Translations under genes and position numbers: made by a program
The notes under the pieces: generated by a model
Databases searched by the model: none
What the model was told of the DNA's origin: nothing
What the model saw: the letters and a program-made list of their open reading frames with translations, nothing else
NCBI GenBank assembly: GCA_020859685.1
Contig: JAJBVT010000002.1
Span: 1 to 48,412, forward strand
Reading direction: 5' to 3'
Source: Rikenellaceae bacterium
GTDB lineage: Bacteria > Bacteroidota > Bacteroidia > Bacteroidales > Rikenellaceae
DNA length: 48,412 nt
Shown here: positions 18,640 to 25,807 of the stretch, one piece after another
How positions within the stretch are numbered: the first letter of the stretch is position 1
Layout: every line of letters begins with the position of its first letter

Positions 18640-20517
18640 TTACCTCTCCTGCCGCCGCCCTTCGTACCAGTTTATGTAGGCGCGGTTGACCAGCCGGTTA
18701 CCGCCCGGTGTGGGATAGTCGCCCGAGAAGTACCAGTCGCCGCTGTGGCCGGGGCAGGCCTTGTGGAGTCCTTCGATAGTCTGGTAAACCACTTTCACCC
18801 CGCACCGGCATCCCTCCGGTGTTACCAGCCGGGCGATACGCTCCGAAATTTCCCGGTCGGTGAACGGAGCGTATATCTCCTTCACATGGTTTACGACCTG
18901 CTCTTTGGGCAGGTCCTCCTGCGCTTTGCATTTCCGGTACACCGCCTCGATAACCTCCTGCCTGCCGCTCTCCCTGAGCAGGTCCACGGCCGCATTGAAG
19001 GCTATAAACTCGCCCATCCGCGACATGTCTATACCGTAGCAGTCAGGGTAGCGGACCTGCGGCGAGGACGAAACGATAACGATATCGACCGGGTCGAGGC
19101 GGCCGAGTATCTTAACGATACTTTGCCGCAGCGTAGTCCCGCGCACTATACTGTCGTCTATGACCACGATACTGTCCACCCCGGCCTCCACCGTGCCGTA
19201 CGTGATATCGTAAACGTGTGCGGCGAGATCGTTCCTGGAATCGTTTTCGGCGATAAACGTGCGTAACTTTATATCCTTTACGGCCAGTTTCTCCGTGCGG
19301 ACCGTATGTGACAGAATCTCCTCCACGGCCGGTGGAGTGGCTTGCGGCAGGGCGGCTATGGCACTGGCTTTACGCCCGTTCAGGTAGTCATTCAGGCCCT
19401 CAACCATGCCGTAATAGGCCACCTCGGCGGTGTTGGGAATAAAGGAGAATACGGTATGGTCGAGGTCATAGTCCACGCTATCCAGTATCGACGGCACCAG
19501 CAGGCGCCCGAGGGCCTTGCGCTCGCGGTAAATATCGCGGTCGCTGCCGCGCGAGAAGTAGATTCGCTCGAACGAGCAGGGACGGGTCGGCTGGGCCGGA
19601 TCGAGTACCTGCGCCAGAGTCACCTCCCCGGCCGGGTCGATAAACATTCCCTCGCCCGCCCGCAGTTCGCAGACCCGGTCGGTCTCTACGTCGAGCACGG
19701 TCTGGATAACGGCCCGCTCGGAAGCGGCCACCACAATTTCGTCGTCGCAGTACCAGAAGGCCGGGCGGATACCCCACCGGTCGCGGAACACGAAGGCGTC
19801 GCCGCTTCCCGTCGAACCGCAAATCACGAACCCGCCGTCCCACGTTGCCGACGCCCGGCGTACCACGGTCTCCATATCGAGTTCCGACTCTATACGTGCA
19901 TTCAGCTCCTCGCCCATCAGCCCCTCCTCGGCCTTAAACCGGTCGCGGAGCTGCTGGACCTGCGCATCGAGCAGGTAACCGAGTTGCTCCAGTATTATAA
20001 AGGTATCGGCATTGTGGCGCGGATGCTGGCCGCGGCTGACTATAATATCGAACACCTCGTCCACGTTGGTCAGGTTAAAATTCCCGGCCAGACAAAGGTT
20101 ACGGATACGCCAGTTATTGCGCCGCAGGAAAGGATGGGTATAAGAAATCCCCGACCGGCCGGTAGTACTGTACCTCAGGTGGCCTATATAGACCTCCCCG
20201 TGGAACGGATACTCTTCCTCCGGCACTCCCGCCGCCGCGGCCTCCCGCACCCCGGCGTGGATACCGGCGAACACCTCGCCGATGGCGCCGCTGCCCATAG
20301 CCCGCTCGCGGAATATATACTCGCTTCCGGGCCGGGCGTCGAGTTTTATGCACGCAACTCCGGCTCCCTCCTGACCGCGGTTGTGCTGTTTCTCCATCAG
20401 CAGATAGAGCAGGTCGAGTCCGTAATTGGTCCGGCCGTACTTTTCACGGTAAAATGCGGGCGGTTTGCGCAGCCTGACCATGGCTATACCGCACTCGTGT
20501 TTAATCTGTTCACTCAT
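18640..20517 (-). CDS. purF: Long amidophosphoribosyltransferase (PurF family)
   Basis: PurF transfers ammonia from glutamine to PRPP in the first step of purine synthesis. This 625-residue protein has an N-terminal Ntn glutaminase domain with the catalytic Cys at residue 9 (KHECGIAM), implying removal of an eight-residue propeptide. The segments NRGQEGAG and YIGHLRYSTTGRSG follow. The phosphoribosyltransferase domain has the PRPP motif VVIDDSIVRGTT at about 454-465. Ordinary PurF has about 470-510 residues; the extra length lies in insertions and a C-terminal extension with several Cys (EGCRCGVKV). Bacteroidetes often carry such a long form beside a normal one, so this may be a paralogue with a modified role. 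It is monocistronic, with a promoter box at 20594-20601. Confidence 0.87.
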   Translation of the reverse strand: MSEQIKHECGIAMVRLRKPPAFYREKYGRTNYGLDLLYLLMEKQHNRGQEGAGVACIKLDARPGSEYIFRERAMGSGAIGEVFAGIHAGVREAAAAGVPEEEYPFHGEVYIGHLRYSTTGRSGISYTHPFLRRNNWRIRNLCLAGNFNLTNVDEVFDIIVSRGQHPRHNADTFIILEQLGYLLDAQVQQLRDRFKAEEGLMGEELNARIESELDMETVVRRASATWDGGFVICGSTGSGDAFVFRDRWGIRPAFWYCDDEIVVAASERAVIQTVLDVETDRVCELRAGEGMFIDPAGEVTLAQVLDPAQPTRPCSFERIYFSRGSDRDIYRERKALGRLLVPSILDSVDYDLDHTVFSFIPNTAEVAYYGMVEGLNDYLNGRKASAIAALPQATPPAVEEILSHTVRTEKLAVKDIKLRTFIAENDSRNDLAAHVYDITYGTVEAGVDSIVVIDDSIVRGTTLRQSIVKILGRLDPVDIVIVSSSPQVRYPDCYGIDMSRMGEFIAFNAAVDLLRESGRQEVIEAVYRKCKAQEDLPKEQVVNHVKEIYAPFTDREISERIARLVTPEGCRCGVKVVYQTIEGLHKACPGHSGDWYFSGDYPTPGGNRLVNRAYINWYEGRRQER

Positions 20518-20593
20518 AAATTCGGATAAATTTTTGCGCCGCGGCAGACGGAAAGGGCAACCGCGGCCGGGGCTGTGGCGGGAAGTGACGGTG

Positions 20594-20601
20594 CAAAGAT
20601 A
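20594..20601 (-). promoter_or_regulatory. TAnnTTTG promoter box for the purF-like gene
   Basis: The minus strand reads TATCTTTG, an exact consensus match 77 bp before the ATG at 20517. The leader is therefore about 70 bases. I find no obvious aptamer in it. Confidence 0.6.
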
Positions 20602-20816
20602 ATCCTTTTCTATATTTTACACCGACCCCATAACAGGAATCCTTATATCCATTTATCAAGCAATTTCTCGCCCGATTAATATAACTACCTTAACCGTAAC
20701 ATATCATCCCTATTATATCAAACGAGAGAACCGGAACAGAATTGCCCGGGAAAACAATCCCGGACATACCTACGGCTCTCGCCCGCCCTGCGCCCGCTGT
20801 CGAGGGCCAACAAAAC

Positions 20817-20846
20817 AAAGGCGGCCCCTGCACGAGAGCCGCCTTT
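20817..20846. terminator. Terminator after the acidic repeat protein gene
   Basis: A perfect nine-bp stem, AAAGGCGGC (20817-20825) with GCCGCCTTT (20838-20846), has a 12-base loop. It lies 45 bp past the stop of the minus-strand gene at 20891. The remainder of the 373-bp gap 20518-20890 shows only the purF-like promoter box. Confidence 0.85.
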
Positions 20847-20890
20847 TCGCAAACCTATTGTAACTTTTAAAGAAATGAGTGCATTTATAT

Positions 20891-21511
20891 CTATGCTTCA
20901 GCCGGTGCTTCTTCGGTTTCTTCTGCCGGAGCTTCTTCTTCGCCTTCCGGACTTTCGGTCAGTGAGAGGGCGAACTCTTCGGCCGCTTCCTCAACTTCGG
21001 CTTCTTCTGCCGGGGCTTCTTCTTCACCTTCGGGTGATTCTACGAGCGCATATTCCTCTGCGGCCTCTTCTTCCTTGGCTTCTTCGCATTCGCTTTCACC
21101 CTCACCCTCGGGGCTTTCGGTGAATGCAAATTCTTCGGTTGCTTCTTCAGCTTCGGCCTCTTCGGCAGGAGCTTCTTCTTCACCTTCCGGCGATTCTACG
21201 AGAGCATATTCTTCTGCGGCCTCTTCTTCCTTGGCTTCTTCGCACTCGCTTTCACATTCACCTTCCGGGCTTTCGGTGAAAGTAAATTCTTCGGCCGCTT
21301 CTTCTTCTTTGGCTTCCTCGCACTCGCTTTCGCATTCGCCTTCCGGCGATTCGATTACGGAAAGTACGAAACCTTCTGCCGGAGCTTCTGCCTCTTCAAC
21401 TTCGGGAGCCTGTTCTTCTGTCTGGGGAGCTTCTTCTCCTTCGGGAGCCTGAGCGTAGGCGAATACCGCCGTACCTGCAAGGAAAAGTGTCACTAAAATT
21501 ACCTTTTTCAT
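20891..21511 (-). CDS. Secreted hyper-acidic 26-residue repeat protein
   Basis: I do not recognise this family. The 206-residue protein has a clear signal peptide (MKKVILVTLFLAGTAVFAYA) and then almost only Glu, Ala, Pro, Ser and Gly. From residue 54 it consists of six tandem modules that each begin ESPEGE, at 54-79, 80-105, 106-131, 132-157, 158-185 and 186-206. Modules are mostly 26 residues (78 bp). Two variants mix: one with CESECEEAKEEEAAEE and one with EEEAPAEEAEAEE; each module ends in an aromatic/hydrophobic patch such as EFTFT or EYALV. The mature protein is very strongly negative and probably disordered, periplasmic or secreted. Cation binding or an envelope spacer role is speculation. 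It is divergent from the hybrid kinase gene. Confidence 0.8.
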   Translation of the reverse strand: MKKVILVTLFLAGTAVFAYAQAPEGEEAPQTEEQAPEVEEAEAPAEGFVLSVIESPEGECESECEEAKEEEAAEEFTFTESPEGECESECEEAKEEEAAEEYALVESPEGEEEAPAEEAEAEEATEEFAFTESPEGEGESECEEAKEEEAAEEYALVESPEGEEEAPAEEAEVEEAAEEFALSLTESPEGEEEAPAEETEEAPAEA

Positions 21512-21663
21512 GTTATGCGTTTTTGGTTAACTATAATCGTGTTTTCACTTATACCTATTCAACCGGTATGCCAACAGAGCGCCGCCCGACTTTATCACCC
21601 CTCAAACACCTGTTTTTAAGATATTTACCCCACCATGCCAAAAATCCGAAACCGGCACCGCTT

Positions 21664-21714
21664 ATGTGGAAAATGTGGAAATATTCCACACCCGGGTGTG
21701 GAATATATGTGGAA
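21664..21714. promoter_or_regulatory. Array of TGTGGAA heptamers with a 26-bp perfect palindrome
   Basis: TGTGGAA occurs at 21665-21671, 21674-21680, 21697-21703 and 21708-21714, and inverted at 21684-21690. The central pair lies within a perfect 26-bp palindrome (21681-21706) centred on CCCGGG. The array ends 21 bp before a TAnnTTTG box for the hybrid kinase gene. It looks like a multi-site operator for the kinase gene and possibly for the divergent acidic protein gene. Confidence 0.65.
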
Positions 21715-21735
21715 TGGTGTGTGTAATTAATTTTA

Positions 21736-21743
21736 TACTTTTG
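21736..21743 (+). promoter_or_regulatory. TAnnTTTG promoter box for the hybrid kinase
   Basis: TACTTTTG matches the consensus exactly, 69 bp before the ATG at 21812. The heptamer array lies just upstream, where an activator or repressor would be expected to bind. Confidence 0.6.
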
Positions 21744-21811
21744 GGAGACAGTAATACGTTACTTATATAATAAGGTATCCGGCCAGCGGACCGGAACTTA
21801 GGCAACCGAAG

Positions 21812-24616
21812 ATGCCCGGCAGTTACGAAAAAAATATAAGGTGGAAGGCAATCGGCATCTATATGCTGATTGCAGTGATATGTATTGCCGCCAGCCTCTA
21901 TATTTACAGCCTGAGCGGCAGTGTCCGCAGCCAGAAGCAGCACATAGAGAACTATTCCGACCTGCTTAAGATAACCAATCAGGTGGTTTTTTCCGTTTCG
22001 GAAGCCCAGTCTACGGCCAATATTTACCTGAATTCCAAGAATGCCGCCCACCTGCGTGCGTTCCGCGGGAAGGTAGAGGAGACCGAAACCCTTCTGGATT
22101 CGCTCGCCTACCTGAGCCGTCTTACCGGCGACACCTCCAATCTGGGCCACATTATGGAGATAGGTGCCCTGCTGAGGCAGAAGGGCGATATCGTCTACCG
22201 GCTCAACACCCAGCTCACGAGCTACAATCCGGTGGACTCCATACAGAAACTATTCACCTACGACGAACCGGTAATAATTCAGGATACCGTCCTGGTAACG
22301 TCCGTGGTGCCCGAATCTTTCGAGGCTCCGCGAAGGACCAACTTCTGGGAGCGTGTATCCGGTGCTTTCGTGCCCGAGCGCGACACCGTCCTTACCGTAC
22401 GGACCGACACCCTGCGCACCCTGCAACCCGACTCGGTCCGCCTTGTACCGGACGCGATGAACTACGTCGAGCAGATACGCACCGGCTACTCGTCGAATAT
22501 CCGTGCCCTGGAAAGGCAGATAAACAGCCTGATGATGACCGACCAGGAGATTTCGGCCCAGATAATAGAGGTACTAAACCGGTTCCACACGGCCACCATC
22601 CGCTCCACCATCCGCCATATCGAGGACAGCGAGGACGTTATACAGCAGAATTACCGCTACTCTTTCGCCGGTATTATGATAAGCCTGCTGCTGGTGACTT
22701 TCTTCGTGATACTCATCATCAACGACACCAACAAGGGCCAGCAGGCACGTATTCAGCTCGAACGGGCCAACGAACGCGTCCGCGAAATAATGGCCAGCCG
22801 TCATAAACTCCTGCTGTCGGTTTCGCACGATATCAAGACACCGCTGAACGCTATCCTCGGCTACCTCGAACTGTGGAAGCAGGGCCGCGAACCCGATGAG
22901 GGCGATATCGCCGTGGCCGAACTTTCCGGTAAGCATATAAACGCACTTATCGGCAATCTCCTCGAGTTTTCGAGCCTCGAACAGGGAATCGCCCTGCCTT
23001 CGGCACAGGCTTTCGCCCTCCTCCCCTTCTGCGAGGAGACGGCCGGAATGGTACGGCAGCAGGCCGCCAAGAAAGGGCTGGAATTCACGACCTCGTTCCG
23101 CATACCGCGCGGGCTCTATATAGAGGCCGACTCCATGAGGCTCCGTCAGATAATCCTCAACATACTCTCCAATGCCGTAAAATACACCACGGAAGGAGGT
23201 GTTACTTTCGGAGCATCTTTCAATGGAGACCGGATAAAACTCACCGTAACGGATACCGGTACCGGCATGGACTCCGAGGAGCTGGAACGTATCTGCAAAC
23301 CGTTCCGGAGGATGGAGCGTAACAGCGCAATGGCCGAAGGGCACGGCTTCGGAATGTTCGTGGTAAGGGGCCTTGTGGACCTGCTCGGCGGGGAGATGGA
23401 CATTCGGTCGGCACCGGGCGAGGGTACGACCGTGGTGATTATGGTTCCGGCGCAGATATCGGACTTTGCCGTCCCGGAAGCCTCGCGCCGGATACTGTTC
23501 GTGGACGACGACACGGTGCTTTTACAGATTCTGACCGGCATGGCCTCAGCTCTCAGCCACAGGGCCTCGTCGACTTCCGATGCGGGCGGCATCGTCTCCG
23601 GAGCTACCGACGTCTCGGGTTACGGGATGGTAATAACCGATATGGAGATGGGCAATTATAAAGGCACGGACGTGCTGGCGGCTGTCCGCAGGCGGAGTCC
23701 GGGTACCCCGGTGGTGGTAATGACCGGCCATCACGATTTTACCGCCCGTTCCACGGCCGAGCTGGGGTTCGACGCATATATCCCGAAGCCTGTCTCCCTA
23801 TCATCGTTGGAAGCGGTGGCGGGCCGGGCGGTAAATTCGGGAACCGCCGGAACGCAAAGCCCTCCCGACGGGAAAGGCACAGCGAGCGAGAAAGTCCCGG
23901 CATACAACAACCAAGTTGCGGGTGTCGCCTGCTATAATAATGAAAGTGCGGCCCCTGACACGGCGGCAACCGTCAGTGGCTCGGCCGGGGGAACAGCCGT
24001 AACGGCCGGAGGCCCACCGGTTTCGGCCGGAGGAACAGGAGTAACGGCCCGGTTAAGTTCCGGAAAAGCTAAAGCAGATAGTCCTGAGAGCGCCGGGTTT
24101 CCCGGAAAAAATACTACGGCGACCGCCGGGACCGCCGGAACATCCGCGGCACACGCCGGCAATTCCGGCACGACCGACATAGCGTCCGCAGAACATTCCG
24201 GGGGACCCGGTACGGAAGACCCGGGTTACATCCCGGCCGACGGTCGGGCGGACGGTACATCGGATGACGGTCCCGCCGACGGTCGAAACACTTCCCGACG
24301 GAATATACCGGCATCGCTTATCGAGCTGTTCGGCGACGGGGAGGAGTTGCAGGAGATAATAGACACGTTTAAAACCGCTGCCTCAGACGATATGCGCAAT
24401 CTCCGTTCGGCCCTTTTTCGCCGCGATTTCCGCACCGTTAAAAGCATCTGCCACCGTATGCTTCCGCTCTTCCGGCAATTCGGTTCGGATGAATGTACGG
24501 AAGTTCTCTGCCGTTTGAACGCCGCCACTCCTCAGGAGGGCGCCGGGAAAGGGTTCTGGAAAGACCTTGCCGCCTTTATCGACACGGGCACTCAATTCCT
24601 CGACGAATTGAGATAA
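21812..24616 (+). CDS. Hybrid sensor histidine kinase with receiver and HPt domains
   Basis: The 934-residue protein is a membrane-bound phosphorelay kinase. It has membrane helices at about 14-34 and 284-306 flanking a 250-residue periplasmic sensor region without a recognised domain. A HisKA domain follows with phospho-acceptor His339 (SHDIKTPLNAILGYLE). The HATPase domain contains ILNILSNAVKYT, DTGTGMD and GHGFGMFVVRGL. The receiver domain has acidic cluster Asp565-567, phospho-acceptor Asp610 and Lys659. A low-complexity linker of about 155 residues (about 675-829) leads to a C-terminal HPt domain with His881 (CHRMLPLF). This His-Asp-His chain implies an external response regulator, but none is encoded nearby. 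The signal sensed is unknown. Confidence 0.93.
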   Translation: MPGSYEKNIRWKAIGIYMLIAVICIAASLYIYSLSGSVRSQKQHIENYSDLLKITNQVVFSVSEAQSTANIYLNSKNAAHLRAFRGKVEETETLLDSLAYLSRLTGDTSNLGHIMEIGALLRQKGDIVYRLNTQLTSYNPVDSIQKLFTYDEPVIIQDTVLVTSVVPESFEAPRRTNFWERVSGAFVPERDTVLTVRTDTLRTLQPDSVRLVPDAMNYVEQIRTGYSSNIRALERQINSLMMTDQEISAQIIEVLNRFHTATIRSTIRHIEDSEDVIQQNYRYSFAGIMISLLLVTFFVILIINDTNKGQQARIQLERANERVREIMASRHKLLLSVSHDIKTPLNAILGYLELWKQGREPDEGDIAVAELSGKHINALIGNLLEFSSLEQGIALPSAQAFALLPFCEETAGMVRQQAAKKGLEFTTSFRIPRGLYIEADSMRLRQIILNILSNAVKYTTEGGVTFGASFNGDRIKLTVTDTGTGMDSEELERICKPFRRMERNSAMAEGHGFGMFVVRGLVDLLGGEMDIRSAPGEGTTVVIMVPAQISDFAVPEASRRILFVDDDTVLLQILTGMASALSHRASSTSDAGGIVSGATDVSGYGMVITDMEMGNYKGTDVLAAVRRRSPGTPVVVMTGHHDFTARSTAELGFDAYIPKPVSLSSLEAVAGRAVNSGTAGTQSPPDGKGTASEKVPAYNNQVAGVACYNNESAAPDTAATVSGSAGGTAVTAGGPPVSAGGTGVTARLSSGKAKADSPESAGFPGKNTTATAGTAGTSAAHAGNSGTTDIASAEHSGGPGTEDPGYIPADGRADGTSDDGPADGRNTSRRNIPASLIELFGDGEELQEIIDTFKTAASDDMRNLRSALFRRDFRTVKSICHRMLPLFRQFGSDECTEVLCRLNAATPQEGAGKGFWKDLAAFIDTGTQFLDELR

Positions 24617-24770
24617 CAACTTCCGCTTTGTTTCCCATCACCGTCCGTACGGCGGTCTCTCGGTATCTTCCGGCTACTTTCACCTTCTGTATCGGAACAC
24701 TACAGTTCCTCACTTTCCGGAGGGTTTGCGCAAGGGAAAGATATTTGCACTGTCCCCGGAAAAATGCCCC
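24617..24770. other. Short gap after the hybrid kinase
   Basis: I see no clear terminator or repeat here. A near-consensus promoter box, GATATTTG at 24739-24746 (seven of eight positions), precedes the frameshifted frame that begins at 24771. Confidence 0.4.
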
Positions 24771-25075
24771 ATGACCTCCAACATCATAGTCAAGGTTAAC
24801 CGCCGGGGAACGGCATCCGAACGACCGTCCTGCTGCCCGCCAACCCACACTGGACACGGAAGCTCCGTAATCCGGCCAACGGTCGTTACTACTCCGGCCT
24901 GCGGGTTATAGTCCGGTCATATGAGAAAGATCCGCCGTATGTGATAGCTGCCCGGTCGGGAACTATCGCCACCGACGGAGATTCCTTTACGGTCGAACTG
25001 CTCGATACGACTACCCTCCTGCCGCCTTTCAGCCATCAGCTTATAAACGAGACCCGTAGGAACAGCATAAGGTAG
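24771..25075 (+). pseudogene. Probable frameshifted small gene of unknown function
   Basis: ATG 24771 opens a frame that reads MTSNIIVKVN. A second frame, open from 24800 to the stop at 25073-25075, continues with codon usage like that of real genes here. It encodes segments such as RTTVLLPANPHWTRKL, YYSGLRVIVRSYEKDPPYV and DGDSFTVELLDTTTLLPPF. Joining them near 24797-24808 gives about 100 residues. I recognise no family. The frame has no ATG of its own, so either one base is missing or extra, or this is a decayed gene. The 222 bases after it hold a tandem repeat at 25143-25172 and a palindrome at 25298-25347. Confidence 0.3.
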
Positions 25076-25142
25076 AACGGGTTTCGTAGGTACCCGCCCG
25101 ATGTAGGAAGGGGACAACGGTGAATAGTTCGGACCCGTCGGC

Positions 25143-25172
25143 ACCGGAGAGTACCGGAGAGTACCGGAGCGT
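25143..25172. repeat. Three tandem copies of a ten-base repeat
   Basis: The decamer ACCGGAGAGT occurs at 25143-25152 and 25153-25162, followed by a third copy with one change at 25163-25172. It is a short tandem repeat in non-coding sequence. Confidence 0.7.
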
Positions 25173-25297
25173 ATATATCCGGAAACATTCGCACCGGGAA
25201 AGTTAACCCGTCCCTTTTCCGATTCGTCATGGGAAAACCACCGATTCGGCTGCCTTATCCGGCAGGTGTAAAAGTCGTCGGTAAAGTTGCCTTCACT

Positions 25298-25347
25298 GAA
25301 ATAGAAGCGACGCTACTCCCGGCCGGGAGTAGCGTCGCTTCTATTTC
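25298..25347. repeat. Fifty-bp perfect palindrome
   Basis: The 25-base arm 25298-25322 is perfectly complementary to 25323-25347 with no spacer. It lies 69 bp past the stop of the minus-strand zinc-ribbon gene. No T-run follows on either strand, so it is not a textbook terminator, although transcripts through it would fold into a very stable hairpin. Confidence 0.9.
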
Positions 25348-25416
25348 CGATATGTCCCCGGGCGAAGGGGCATCCCGCAGCTCCGGCACATACCGGGCCG
25401 CCCACATGCCCGCCCT

Positions 25417-25692
25417 TTATGAACGGCGCCACCGTTTGAGTTTCGGGAACGTCTCGCGCATCATCGCTTTAGCCTGGTCGATGGTCAGCTTTTCTTCTGC
25501 ATGTTCGTTATAATCGCTCAGGTATTGTACACACTTATCGATGCACTCCTCCATCGTGATATCTTCGGTAAAATCGCCCTCTTTGTAACAATAGATACAG
25601 TAATCCGCACTCGGCGTACCGTCTTTCTCGGTACCGACCTCTTCGGGATTCGAGAGCGGCATAGCGCAGCTCTGGCAATAAAGTGTTTCCAT
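25417..25692 (-). CDS. Small zinc-ribbon protein
   Basis: This 91-residue cytoplasmic protein begins METLYCQSCAMPL and has a second pair in YCIYCYKEG, giving four cysteines in two CxxC pairs (6, 9 and 32, 35) that should bind one zinc. A helical C-terminal half follows (ITMEECIDKCVQYLSDY). It matches the family of small zinc-ribbon domain proteins found across bacteria whose function is not known. It is monocistronic, with an exact TAnnTTTG box at 25729-25736. Confidence 0.85.
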   Translation of the reverse strand: METLYCQSCAMPLSNPEEVGTEKDGTPSADYCIYCYKEGDFTEDITMEECIDKCVQYLSDYNEHAEEKLTIDQAKAMMRETFPKLKRWRRS

Positions 25693-25728
25693 AATGTAAT
25701 TGATAAGGTTAACGTTGATTCGTCACGG

Positions 25729-25736
25729 CAAAGCTA
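25729..25736 (-). promoter_or_regulatory. TAnnTTTG promoter box for the zinc-ribbon gene
   Basis: The minus strand reads TAGCTTTG, an exact consensus match 37 bp before the ATG at 25692. Confidence 0.55.
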
Positions 25737-25807
25737 ACAAAAGTCAGCCGGAGATTTTTATCCGATGTAACTAATTTGCCTGTGGGCGCGTGGAATCATG
25801 GCTTACC

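Noticed and set aside
21075..21452. Ser-rich open frame opposite the acidic repeat protein
   Set aside because: GAA/GAG repeats read backwards give TTC/CTC/TCT codons, so a Ser/Phe-rich antisense frame arises automatically.
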